The notes under the pieces were generated by a model. The model was not told where the DNA came from. It was given only the letters and a program-made list of their open reading frames with translations, and ran no database searches. 64,000 nucleotides of DNA from Trueperella pecoris (GTDB lineage Bacteria; Actinomycetota; Actinomycetes; Actinomycetales; Actinomycetaceae). The position numbers and the translations under genes are program-made. Positions 1 through 8,872 of the stretch are shown piece by piece. Numbering within the stretch: the stretch's first letter is position 1; each line of letters opens with the position of its first letter. The stretch lies in NCBI RefSeq assembly GCF_014926385.1, contig NZ_CP053291.1:1488001-1552000 (forward strand), read 5' to 3'.

Positions 1-1944
1 GCCGGTTGCGAGGTCTTTCTTGTCGTTCATCTTGTAGGCCTGGTTCATCCATCCCCACGCCAGTTCAGGGTCCATTCTCAGCTCGCACGGAGCAGCCTGT
101 CCCTTCGGGTTCTTGGCAACATCGGTAAAGCCGTTGATTCCGTCAGAGAAGCACTTTGCTTCGGAGTAGCTTTCCGTGGCGTTCACGTGAATACCAAAGG
201 TGGCGTTCCAGTCCTTGCCCTCTTCGACGAGGGTCTTGAGGTCCTTCAGCCCACCGGCTCGTTCGTTGTAGTTGTTGCCGTAGTCTCCCTGTGCGGAATC
301 GTGTCCTTCGGCCTGGTAGCCCTTGAGGAGGACCTGCTGGCCGAGGTTGTCCGTGGCAAGGGCGACCCTCTTCGTGTCGTCGAGTGTGCGCAGGAACGGA
401 TGGGTCGCCTGGGAGACGATATTGAACGGAATGCGGGTGATCACGCGATTCTTTGTGTCCTCCATGCCAATAAAGTGGCGGAGGATATCGCGAGACGCAA
501 TGGCGGAGTCCTGCCAGTCAACGACGCCGTCGTTATTCGCATCATCAGTAATCTTGACCTGGATGAAAGGATCGGGCTCGGTGCCGATGCCGCCCTCGGG
601 AGCGTACTTACTGACCGCCCCGCCACGGTAAACCCACTCGTAGGGAGAGACAGTCGCGATTCGACTGCCACCTCCATCACGTACAGCCAAAACGTAACGG
701 TCATTACCCGAGGTGTTGGTCTTGGCGGTTCTGTCATCAATGGCGTTAGTCTCGAATCCGGCTGCGAGACCGTGGCCATAGGCCCCACCCATCCATACTG
801 TGTATTGCCCAGCTGGAGACTTAGCGGCAGAGATTAATATGTCGCCTGAGCGGCCTCGATCTGTATCGATACGTGCACCGATCAAAGAGGATTCGGCATC
901 ATTGGCCGCGTTCACCGAAACAAGGTCGAGGCCAGGAATCTCGATCCGATTGATCTGACGACGTGGGTCCTCGATGTTGGTGATGCGGTAGTCCAGCACC
1001 TGATCCTTGACGGACATGACGACGTCGAATGAGGTCCCCTCCGAGGTCTTAAACGTCACCGGGTACGTGACCGACGTTTTGTCGCTAGAGATCACGGGAG
1101 CACCAACGGTTGCTGACGTCTCGTGGCCATCAATCTTCATCGTCGTCAACGCTTCACCATACTTACCGGGAAGCTGCTTGTCGCCGAGGCGATAGTCGAC
1201 CACCTGCGGGAAGGCCGGATGCGTGCGAACCGTCAGCTTGCCATCAGTAATTTCAGGCGCACCCTCGGGAACCACAATTTCCACGGACTGGGCTGGTGTG
1301 GCTTCCTCCTCTTTATCGCTAGCCACAGCGGTGAAAGCCTGGAACTCGGCGAGGGATGCCGCCTCCTCCGGGGAGTCGTTGCCGCCCCAAGCGCTCTTGA
1401 CCTCGACGCGCACGCACCGCGCGCTGACCGGATCGAAATCGACCGTCACAGGCTTGTTTGCTCCCTGGGCGGGCTGGGCAGGAATGTCAACTTCCTTCAC
1501 AACTTCGCCGAAAAGATCCGCGATAGCCTGAGGATATGTGTCAGCTTCGTTACACGAGGGATCGTCACTGACGAAAATCGCGAACTTGCCGAAACGGCCC
1601 GAACTATTCGAGGACTGCCGGGGAGTCAGAACGACGCGACCGAGATTTTCCACCTTGCTTCCCAGATCGATGACGAGCTGATGCGGAAGCGGGTCCTTAC
1701 CTTTCGCTGAGGACCACGCTGAGTGCCAATAGGTCTTCGTATCCCCGTCGAGGACAAGCTCGAGTGGCCCGTTGCTCCTCTCCCCTCCCGTCTCAACCGA
1801 ATCCGTATACACCGCAACCATGTTCTTTTGCTCGATCGGTGAATACTCATATTTAGCGGCATAAGCGGGCGTGGACACCCCGCTCATCACGAGCGCGGCG
1901 CCCGCGACGAAGGCCGCGCTTCTTGCCAATGAAGTTTTTTGCAT
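1..1944 (-). CDS. Endo-alpha-N-acetylgalactosaminidase, GH101 family (partial, C-terminal part beyond left edge)
   Basis: Secreted glycosidase expected to release the core-1 disaccharide Gal-beta-1,3-GalNAc from Ser/Thr of mucin-type O-glycans. Reading the minus strand from ATG 1944 gives 648 codons without a stop, still open at base 1. An AGGAC ribosome-binding site lies just upstream. Residues 1-29 form a signal peptide ending AYA. Residues about 40-205 resemble an F5/8 type C (CBM32-like) module, with LDGDTKTYWHSAWS and a closing CVRVEV segment. From about residue 220 the sequence resembles the GH101 beta-sandwich and barrel; GYQAEGHD, YGNNYNERAGG and TFGIHVNATE near residues 535-590 match the conserved substrate-site region of the family. 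The catalytic Asp and Glu should lie in the missing part. Family members usually have 1,500-2,000 residues. The family call is from recalled motifs. The role (mucin foraging or colonisation) is inferred. Confidence 0.82.
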   Translation of the reverse strand, partial: MQKTSLARSAAFVAGAALVMSGVSTPAYAAKYEYSPIEQKNMVAVYTDSVETGGERSNGPLELVLDGDTKTYWHSAWSSAKGKDPLPHQLVIDLGSKVENLGRVVLTPRQSSNSSGRFGKFAIFVSDDPSCNEADTYPQAIADLFGEVVKEVDIPAQPAQGANKPVTVDFDPVSARCVRVEVKSAWGGNDSPEEAASLAEFQAFTAVASDKEEEATPAQSVEIVVPEGAPEITDGKLTVRTHPAFPQVVDYRLGDKQLPGKYGEALTTMKIDGHETSATVGAPVISSDKTSVTYPVTFKTSEGTSFDVVMSVKDQVLDYRITNIEDPRRQINRIEIPGLDLVSVNAANDAESSLIGARIDTDRGRSGDILISAAKSPAGQYTVWMGGAYGHGLAAGFETNAIDDRTAKTNTSGNDRYVLAVRDGGGSRIATVSPYEWVYRGGAVSKYAPEGGIGTEPDPFIQVKITDDANNDGVVDWQDSAIASRDILRHFIGMEDTKNRVITRIPFNIVSQATHPFLRTLDDTKRVALATDNLGQQVLLKGYQAEGHDSAQGDYGNNYNERAGGLKDLKTLVEEGKDWNATFGIHVNATESYSEAKCFSDGINGFTDVAKNPKGQAAPCELRMDPELAWGWMNQAYKMNDKKDLATG

Positions 1945-2210
1945 GTTTAGTCCTGTCGCTGGATTTCTTGGTGATGAAGCCCAGATGCACGTCGCTGTGC
2001 ATCAGGTCCGAATGCTTCACTCACAAGGATAGCCAGTTCTCAGAAATCATTCAGCCAATTTGCAGAAAATACCTCATTAATCTTCCCACCTTTTGCCAAT
2101 TTGTAAAAAGTGGGGTGTCTGGCTCAGCCCGCTTGTCCACTCCTGAGTCCTCACCGCCACACGCCCGCCCCCTCACACCGCCCGCACCGCGCTGGTGGCA
2201 ACGCATACGT

Positions 2211-2243
2211 GTGGGGGCCCGGTCTCACCGACCAGGCCCCCAC
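2211..2243 (-). terminator. Hairpin downstream of the UPF0182 gene
   Basis: A 9-bp stem, GTGGGGGCC paired with GGCCCCCAC, lies 12 bases past the UPF0182 stop codon. It probably ends that transcript. The rest of the gap between this gene and the GH101 gene (1945-2210) shows no coding potential. Its AT-richer part near 2026-2110 should carry the GH101 promoter, but I see no convincing -35/-10 pair there. Confidence 0.6.
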
Positions 2244-2255
2244 ATGCGTCACGCT

Positions 2256-5200
2256 TTACTTGCCGCTGAGCTCCTGCTGAGCCTTCACGGCCTCGTCGAT
2301 GGCCTTCGACAGCGCATTCTGGGCCTTGCCGTACTCGGCCCAGTTACCTGAGTTGAGCGCCTTGCTCGAGTCCTCGATGGCCTTCTTCGCGTCGGCCAAC
2401 GCCGTATTCAAACGCTCCTGCGCGGGTCCGGCGGGTGCCGGGGCAGGCGTCGCGCTCCGCGTCGGCGCCGGCGTAGCGGCACCGCTGGGTGCAGGAGTCG
2501 GTTCGACGACGCTCGGGTCAACCGTTCCGCCCTCAACCGGGGCTTCCTTTTGCCCGACGACACCGGCGTCGCCCGCCTGCACGCCCGAATCTCCACCGAA
2601 GACCTGATCGAGGGACTCGTCAAGCGTGGGGGCAAATCCGACGTTGTCGCCGAAGAGCGTGAGAACGTACTGAAGTGTCGGGTACTGCGTGCCCGAGGAC
2701 GCCTGGACGTAGATCGGCTGGACGTAGAGCAAGCCATCTCCGACCGGCAGCGACAACAGGTTACCCTGCAGGATCTCGGTTCCTCCTTGGCGGAGAAGGT
2801 TGAGATCGGTCGACACTTTAGGGTTCGCAAGCATCGTGTTTTCCGCCTGACCCGGGCCCGGAACCGTCAGGTCACGCGGGAGTTCAAGGAGGCTGAGTCG
2901 GCCGTACCCCTCCCCCTTGACGCCCGTCTGGTTGCCGGCATCGCCGGACGCGGCAAGGAAGCCGGTCATAACGTTACGGTTCGTCCGCCCTCCCGGAATG
3001 TAGGAGGTCGTCAGCGAGAACGCCGTCTCCTTCTGCCCCGGCATCTTAAGCGTCAGGTAGTACGGGGGCTGGTTCGGCGTCGTCGGACCGGCGGCCTTGG
3101 TCGGCTCGAGCGGGACGTTCCAGAAGTCGCCTCCGGAGTAGAAGGACTTGGCGTCCTTGACGTGGTAGCGGGCGAGCAATGCGCGCTGGATCTTAAAAAG
3201 ATCCTCCGGGTAGCGAACATGGGCGATGAGGTCGCCGGGCATCTGCGCCAACGGAGTGATCTGTCCGGGGAAGATCTTCTTCCACGCGTTGATGATGGGG
3301 TCCTCGTCGTCCCACTGGTAGAGGGTCACCGAACCGTCGTAGGCGTTCACGATTGCCTTCACGGAATTGCGGATGTAGTTGATTTCCTCCGGCCGCTGCA
3401 GTCCCAGCGCCTGAGTGGTCGCGTCGGTTGTCGCTTTGGTGAGCGTCTCACGCGCAGAGTAAGGGTAGTTGTTCGACGTCGTGTAGCCGTCGATGATCCA
3501 TACCAGATCCTTCTTAGTGGCCGGATCGTTGTCCATGTCGATGACGGCGGGAACGGCCTTCGTGTCGAGGGTCAGGTAGGGGGCGACTTTGCGCACGCGC
3601 TCGTGGGGGTCACGATCGAAGAGGATCTGAGACTTGGAGGTGACGCGATCGGAGAAGAAGACGTCGGTAGAGCTCATACGGATGGCGAACATGAGGCGCT
3701 CGAAAGCATTCCCCACGCTCGGGCCACCGTTGCCAGTGTAAGTGTTCATCACCTGGCCGTTGGTGGCTGAGTCGTCCGGGTAGTCAAGCTCCCACGGGTC
3801 CGACCCTTCCGGCGCCCCGACGATCGAATACGACGGCGAGTGTTGGCCAAAGTAGACGCGCGGCTCGTATGCCCCAAGCTCACCGCTGGACGGAATACCG
3901 GCTTCCCAGAAGGCCGGATCGCCGCGGGAGGTAATGGTATTGCCGTAGGCAGCCGCCACGCCGAAGCCGTGGGTGTAGACGGTGTGGTCGTTGACCCAGG
4001 ATCGACGCTCAGCATCGAGGCCATCGAGGTTCAGCTCACGCACGGCGATCACCGTGTCACGAGTTTCGTTGCCGATCTTGTAACGGTCGACGGTCAGCGG
4101 CTCCTTGAACTGGTAGTACTGCCGGTTCTGCTGGAGCTGATTGAACGAGGGATCAACGATGTTGGGATCGAGGAGACGAATCTGCGCGGCGGTCTCCGAG
4201 TCCTTTCGCAGCTGGCCCGGCTCCACATCGGTTCGGGCATCGTACTGTTGGGTTTCCACGTGCGCCATGTCGTACGCCTTGAGCGTCGCGTCAATATTGC
4301 GCTGAATGTAGGTGGACTCGAGTTCAGCCGCGTTCGGGCGAACCTTGAAATTCTCGATGAGAACCGGGTAGAGCATGGTGACTACAAGAGCCGTGGCGAT
4401 CGTGGCAGCGATACCCACGATCGCGGGCTTCCAACGACGCCGTAGCGCGGCGAACACAAAAAGTCCGGCGACGAGGACCACGGCGATCGCGAGGATCGTC
4501 AGACCCGGCTTGGAAGCGTTGATGTCCGTGTAGGTAGCGCCCGAGAAGCGCTGATTATTGCCAAGCAGAAGGTCGTAGCGCGCAAGCCAGTATTTCAGCG
4601 CCACCACGAGGGCACCGAGTGCAAGGAGCACTCCGAAGTGTGCCTGGGCCTTCTTGGAGAACTTGATGCCCGTCGGCGTCGCCGAAATTCCTTCGGTAGC
4701 CCAGTAGGCGGCGGCAGCGACCACGAGGGAAATCACTAGGAGCGTGACCACGAACCCCACCAGGGCGTGGATTGCCGGCAAGGCAAAGACGTAGAAGGAG
4801 ACGTCGAGCCCGTACTCCGGATCCGTGGTGCCAAACGGCGTGCCGTTAAACCACAGGAGGAAGGTCTGCCATGACGTGGACAGCCCCGCGCCAAAAACAG
4901 CACCCACCGCGGCCGGAATGAGCCCGTACACCAGCCACCGGCGGCCGAGCACGTTCTTCGCTCCGGCAACCACGCCGCTTGCCTCTTCCTTATGCTTGCC
5001 GATGGCAAGGCGGAGGTTCACGGCGACGACGCCGAAGACGACTAGGAAGCCGATCACGCCAAGCGCGATCGCTGCGCCGTACTGCGTCCAGAACACGCGC
5101 GCGGCCTGGATCTGTTCGAACCACTTAAGCTCTGTCCAGAAGTTAGCAAAAATGACGACGGCAAACACGAGTGCGCCGAGTACCACCAGGGTGGGCATAA

Positions 5201-5264
5201 AGGCACCACCCAACGGGGATCGGCGGTTGTCAGGCTTGCCAAGCGGAGCCATGGGAATGGTCAA
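2256..5264 (-). CDS. UPF0182 family transmembrane protein
   Basis: Large integral membrane protein of unknown function, 1002 residues, the usual size for the actinobacterial UPF0182 (COG1615) family. About seven hydrophobic segments occupy residues 20-300, followed by a large probably extracytoplasmic domain. The last 120 residues contain a Pro/Ala/Thr-rich linker (about 885-945) and a charged amphipathic C-terminus. The start is TTG 5264 behind GTGAGGT; the in-frame ATG at 5252 is an alternative. Its place beside a PDZ/S16 protease gene matches the order I recall for Mycobacterium tuberculosis Rv3193c-Rv3194c. No function can be read from the sequence. Confidence 0.88.
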   Translation of the reverse strand: MTIPMAPLGKPDNRRSPLGGAFMPTLVVLGALVFAVVIFANFWTELKWFEQIQAARVFWTQYGAAIALGVIGFLVVFGVVAVNLRLAIGKHKEEASGVVAGAKNVLGRRWLVYGLIPAAVGAVFGAGLSTSWQTFLLWFNGTPFGTTDPEYGLDVSFYVFALPAIHALVGFVVTLLVISLVVAAAAYWATEGISATPTGIKFSKKAQAHFGVLLALGALVVALKYWLARYDLLLGNNQRFSGATYTDINASKPGLTILAIAVVLVAGLFVFAALRRRWKPAIVGIAATIATALVVTMLYPVLIENFKVRPNAAELESTYIQRNIDATLKAYDMAHVETQQYDARTDVEPGQLRKDSETAAQIRLLDPNIVDPSFNQLQQNRQYYQFKEPLTVDRYKIGNETRDTVIAVRELNLDGLDAERRSWVNDHTVYTHGFGVAAAYGNTITSRGDPAFWEAGIPSSGELGAYEPRVYFGQHSPSYSIVGAPEGSDPWELDYPDDSATNGQVMNTYTGNGGPSVGNAFERLMFAIRMSSTDVFFSDRVTSKSQILFDRDPHERVRKVAPYLTLDTKAVPAVIDMDNDPATKKDLVWIIDGYTTSNNYPYSARETLTKATTDATTQALGLQRPEEINYIRNSVKAIVNAYDGSVTLYQWDDEDPIINAWKKIFPGQITPLAQMPGDLIAHVRYPEDLFKIQRALLARYHVKDAKSFYSGGDFWNVPLEPTKAAGPTTPNQPPYYLTLKMPGQKETAFSLTTSYIPGGRTNRNVMTGFLAASGDAGNQTGVKGEGYGRLSLLELPRDLTVPGPGQAENTMLANPKVSTDLNLLRQGGTEILQGNLLSLPVGDGLLYVQPIYVQASSGTQYPTLQYVLTLFGDNVGFAPTLDESLDQVFGGDSGVQAGDAGVVGQKEAPVEGGTVDPSVVEPTPAPSGAATPAPTRSATPAPAPAGPAQERLNTALADAKKAIEDSSKALNSGNWAEYGKAQNALSKAIDEAVKAQQELSGK

Positions 5265-5483
5265 GATAAAACCTCACTTCGCGCCCGATTTCGCGGGCGA
5301 CGTCAAGCCGCGAGGGCAGTTACATCTTCCAAAACCGTATACCAGATGGCTAGGCGAATTCCATGTGGTTCCGCTCAAAGCGGGCGGCACATCTCTCCGG
5401 CCGCTGCCCGCCGGCTGCCCAGCCGCCCACGTAAGCTCGCCGCGAGGGGGCTTGAACCCAGCACGATGTGAAAGAATGTGGGC

Positions 5484-6068
5484 GTGAATGAACAATCGAA
5501 GACCCCGATGACCCGCTCTCTTGAGAAGTCCACCCTCGAGATCGAGCGCCACGTTGCTACCGGCGGGTGGGACGCCCCCATGCGCCTGTTCGCGCTCGCG
5601 CTCGCCAAAAACGCACTCGCGCAGCATCCCGAGCTCGCCTCCGAGCTGCCCGCCGATGTTCAGGCCGAGGCCATTACCGATGAAACCACCCTGTTTTCCA
5701 TCGAGCAGGAAGACCTGCCGCAGGTGGACACGATTGAGGATCTTGTGAGCCGAATCGTGTGGCCCGAGGAGGTCGACGGCGCTGCCCTGTCCGTCGAACG
5801 CATCATCCTCCCGCCGGGTACCGAGGTGGCACTGCCTGAGGACCCAGTCGAGGCCGAAAAGGTTCTCGCTGCGCATCCCGACCGCCAGGATGTTCGTATC
5901 GTCGTCTCCGTCCTTCGCTCTGGGGAGACCTGGTGCGCGATTCGGATGCGCAAGTTCGACGACGACGCCAAGATCCTCTCCGGGGCCAACCTCGTCCCCG
6001 GCTTGGTTGAGGGGTTGAAGATGGGCTTCGCCCAGGACCCGGAGTTTCCTCAGGAAGGACTCGCCTAG
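5484..6068 (+). CDS. PPA1309 family protein
   Basis: Conserved actinobacterial cytoplasmic protein of unknown function, 194 residues from GTG 5484 (or 196 from GTG 5478). The N-terminal EIERHVATGGWDAPMRLFAL and the central VWPEEVDGAALSVER segment are what I recall as hallmarks of the PPA1309 family. The C-terminal part contains the conserved GETWCAIR and NLVPGLVEGL stretches. No Shine-Dalgarno is visible; an AAGAAT hexamer at 5472-5477 lies 6 nt before GTG 5484, which favours that start and a leaderless transcript. It converges with the protease gene downstream. Confidence 0.75.
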   Translation: MNEQSKTPMTRSLEKSTLEIERHVATGGWDAPMRLFALALAKNALAQHPELASELPADVQAEAITDETTLFSIEQEDLPQVDTIEDLVSRIVWPEEVDGAALSVERIILPPGTEVALPEDPVEAEKVLAAHPDRQDVRIVVSVLRSGETWCAIRMRKFDDDAKILSGANLVPGLVEGLKMGFAQDPEFPQEGLA

Positions 6069-6113
6069 TCCGCCCGGTACCTCCCGCCCGGCCGACACCG
6101 GGGCTGGCGGCCG

Positions 6114-7244
6114 CTATTTGGTTGCGTCGGGCAGAGCCGAGCAGGGCGTCAGGCCGCTGGTGTCTCCCGAGGCGATTGCCGACGCCGCCTGGGCGGCCTG
6201 CCCGATCGTGCGCACGGCCCAGATCTTGAGCCCGTCCGGCTCGTAGCCGATGGTCTCGGGGCAGTTGAAGGCCGGCGCGAGGAAGTCGGTGGCACCCGCC
6301 TCACGAGCGCCCTCGAGCTTGTGCCGGATTCCACCGATAGGGTCGATTTCGCCGTCCCACGCGATCGCCCCGGTTCCGGCGATCACTGATGCCCCACCGA
6401 GGGACCCGGGCGTGATCGCGTCGTAGATGGCGAGCGTAAACATCGAACCGGCCGATGGGCCTCCGATTCCTTCGACGACGTAGCTCACCTGCGCCGGCAG
6501 TTTGACGTCCGTGACCTGGACATACACTCCGAGCGCCGAGCCGGGGTGGAGCCAGCCGGTGGGGTCCGGTTCGAAGCCGCGCGTCCTCGTCGTGACGGCG
6601 GTAGGCTCTCCCCCGCGTTGGACATGAAGGACTACCTCGCTCCCGGCGGGCGTGAGGTCGAGAACGTCGGAGAGTTGGCGGAAGGTCTTGACAGGTACGA
6701 CGCCGTCCGGGCCGGCTTTCGCCAAGGTGAGTGAGGGAACCTCAATCCCCGTCAGGACGTCTCCTTCTTTGAGCAGCCCCGCGGCCGGAGAATCGTCGGG
6801 CACACCGGCGATCGACAGTGTCATCGACACGTCCAAGCCAGCCTCCTCGAAGGCGACGGCCGCGGCCGTGTCTTGGGAGCTAGTCATGAGCATCTTGTTG
6901 CGTTCCTCAATGTCGGAGGAGCTCACCTGCGCCGGATACAGGGCGCGAACCGGCACAACCTCCTCGCTGCGATTAAGCAGTCCGCTGGCGACGAGGGCGC
7001 CCGAAATTCCGGTGTCGGCGTTTCCGAGCGACGTCACGGTGGTCATGAGAAAGTGGGTATCCGACTCGTGGGTCTGTGTGCCCGTCACGGAGACGATCTC
7101 CTTGCCCTCCATCGTTTCCGTGACATCTAAAACTGGGCCTGCAGACTGGACGATGTAGGACGTGGGCATCACTGCCCCCACCGCAAGCAGCGCCAGAAAG
7201 ATACTCCCTGCCATGATGTGGCGTGGAGGACGACGAAAATCCAT
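6114..7244 (-). CDS. PDZ domain S16 (Lon-like) serine protease, YlbL type
   Basis: Membrane-anchored protease, 376 residues. A single N-terminal hydrophobic segment (about 12-32) anchors it with the rest outside. A PDZ domain covers about residues 140-225, with GVPDDSPAAGLLKEGDVL. The C-terminal S16 domain has the catalytic serine in GIGGPSAGSMF (about S264) and the partner lysine in GGIRHKLEGAREAG (about K310), the Lon-type Ser-Lys dyad. Start ATG 7244 is preceded by GAGGT. It is divergent from the DUF2342 gene. The substrate is unknown. Confidence 0.87.
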   Translation of the reverse strand: MDFRRPPRHIMAGSIFLALLAVGAVMPTSYIVQSAGPVLDVTETMEGKEIVSVTGTQTHESDTHFLMTTVTSLGNADTGISGALVASGLLNRSEEVVPVRALYPAQVSSSDIEERNKMLMTSSQDTAAAVAFEEAGLDVSMTLSIAGVPDDSPAAGLLKEGDVLTGIEVPSLTLAKAGPDGVVPVKTFRQLSDVLDLTPAGSEVVLHVQRGGEPTAVTTRTRGFEPDPTGWLHPGSALGVYVQVTDVKLPAQVSYVVEGIGGPSAGSMFTLAIYDAITPGSLGGASVIAGTGAIAWDGEIDPIGGIRHKLEGAREAGATDFLAPAFNCPETIGYEPDGLKIWAVRTIGQAAQAASAIASGDTSGLTPCSALPDATK

Positions 7245-7347
7245 GGGACCTCATTTCCCGTTGCTATTTCGCGCCCGGCGCACCGTCGGCGATTGTCCGC
7301 GCGGGCGAGGGCAATTACCCTTATCGAGTACCCCTGAGGAGGAAAAG

Positions 7348-8781
7348 ATGAGCAACACCGATCATAACGGTCAGGGTGGGTCGGACGATAGCTGGCAGGA
7401 GCGGCTTCGCGCGATCCTTGGGCCACAGGCAGCCGAGGAAATCATCAAGCAGATGAAACGGCAGGGCCAGGATCCCAACGCGATGATGGCGCAGATGATG
7501 GACCCGGCCAACCTTGCGATGGTGACCAATCAGATCCAGCAGCTACTCGGCTCCTCGGGCGAGGGCCCTGTCAATTGGCAGATGGCCGAGCGCGTTGCGC
7601 GCGAAACCATTACCGCCAAGAACCTCGACCGCCTGACGGCCGAGGCGGGTCAAAAGGCCCGTGATTCTTTGCGCACCGCCTCCCTTTGGCTGGATGCCGC
7701 CACCGCCCTTGACCCGACGACGGGCCCCAACATGGCCCTGTCTCGCCTGGATTGGGTGGCGCATTCCCTGCCGACCTTCCGCAAGCTTCTTGACCCGGTG
7801 GGCGCAAACGTCGCCCGCGCGTTTGGTGAGATCTTCCAAAGCCAGGCCGAGCACATGCCGCCGCAGCTGGCAGGCATGCTCGGCGATCCGTCGGAATTCT
7901 TGGGCAAAATGATGGGCTCGGTACTCGGCGTTCAGTATGGTGGGGCCTTGGCGGAGTTGGCCGTGGAGAGCTTCGGATCAACGGATACCGGTGTGCCCTT
8001 GCTTGAAGGTTCCTCGGCGGTGCTCGTGCCGACGAATATCGTGGAGATGGCCAATGATGTGGAGATCTCTAACGAGGAGGTCCTCCTCTATGTCGCCGTC
8101 CGCGAAAGCGCTGCCGCCCGCCTCTACACACGCGTGCCGTGGCTGCGCCCGCGCTTGATCGACACGATCGCGGAGATTGCCTCGGGCTTTGAGATCGACA
8201 TGGACTCGATCGAAGAACAGGCCCGCGGGCTACGCGACGGGATGGCCTTGAACCCTGGCGGCATGCCCGAAATCGACATGACGCGCATCTTCGTTCTCGA
8301 CCTTTCCGAGGAACAGCTCGACGCCGTGGCGCGCCTTCAGCTACTGCTTTCCCTCATCGAGGGGTGGGTCTCGGAGGTGACCGCCCGCGCGGTCGCCCCT
8401 CATCTACCCAACGGTGTGGCGTTGCATGAGCTTTTCTCCCGCCGGTATGCCACTGACAATCCGGCCAAGCACGTGTGGGTGGCCCAGCTCGGAATCGAGC
8501 TCACCCCACGTCTGCAAAGGGAGGCCGCCGCGTTTTGGGCGATGGCCGAGTTCAAGAAGGGCATCGACGCGCGCGACGCGATGTGGGCCCACCCCGATCT
8601 GCTTCCCAACGTTGACGCGATCGAGAAACCTGAGGCCTTCTTCGGCGGCGAGACCGCGGACATTGAGGCCGAGTTGGACTCCTTCCTCGAGGGCCTCTTC
8701 AACGACGCTGAACAGGGCCCGGCCCCTCACGAGCCTGGCTATGGCGAGGCACTCGGGCCGGAGGATTCTGCACAGGCGTGA
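7348..8781 (+). CDS. DUF2342 family protein (putative zinc-dependent metalloprotease/hydrolase)
   Basis: Conserved actinobacterial protein of 477 residues. ATG 7348 follows a strong GAGGAGG site; upstream in-frame codons overlap the divergent gene's promoter region and are not used. The family core is visible around residues 225-300, including VPTNIVEMANDVEIS and the RVPWLRPRL segment. No HExxH zinc-protease motif is present: the corresponding helix reads VAVRESAAARL. The metalloprotease label common for this family therefore rests on fold assignment rather than on visible ligands. The C-terminal 50 residues are acidic and probably disordered. Confidence 0.8.
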   Translation: MSNTDHNGQGGSDDSWQERLRAILGPQAAEEIIKQMKRQGQDPNAMMAQMMDPANLAMVTNQIQQLLGSSGEGPVNWQMAERVARETITAKNLDRLTAEAGQKARDSLRTASLWLDAATALDPTTGPNMALSRLDWVAHSLPTFRKLLDPVGANVARAFGEIFQSQAEHMPPQLAGMLGDPSEFLGKMMGSVLGVQYGGALAELAVESFGSTDTGVPLLEGSSAVLVPTNIVEMANDVEISNEEVLLYVAVRESAAARLYTRVPWLRPRLIDTIAEIASGFEIDMDSIEEQARGLRDGMALNPGGMPEIDMTRIFVLDLSEEQLDAVARLQLLLSLIEGWVSEVTARAVAPHLPNGVALHELFSRRYATDNPAKHVWVAQLGIELTPRLQREAAAFWAMAEFKKGIDARDAMWAHPDLLPNVDAIEKPEAFFGGETADIEAELDSFLEGLFNDAEQGPAPHEPGYGEALGPEDSAQA

Positions 8782-8859
8782 GCATAGCGCGTGCCATTCA
8801 CAGGCGCTTGTTTCATCCACAACGGTGATTTAAGCGGGTTGGCATGGGGCCGGCGCAGG

Positions 8860-8865
8860 TAGTGT
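8860..8865 (+). promoter_or_regulatory. -10 element of a probably leaderless transcript (ThiF-like gene)
   Basis: TAGTGT ends 7 nt before ATG 8873, and no Shine-Dalgarno lies between. TTGGCA at 8839-8844 could be the -35, with a short 15-nt spacer. Transcription would begin at or next to the start codon. Confidence 0.45.
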
Positions 8866-8872
8866 CGGCCCC

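Noticed and set aside
2550-3770. 406-codon open frame on the plus strand opposite the UPF0182 gene
   Set aside because: Arg/Val-rich antisense shadow of a conserved membrane-protein gene.
5274-6098. 274-codon open frame on the minus strand opposite the PPA1309-like gene
   Set aside because: The plus-strand product matches a known family; the minus frame has no start signal and no domain.
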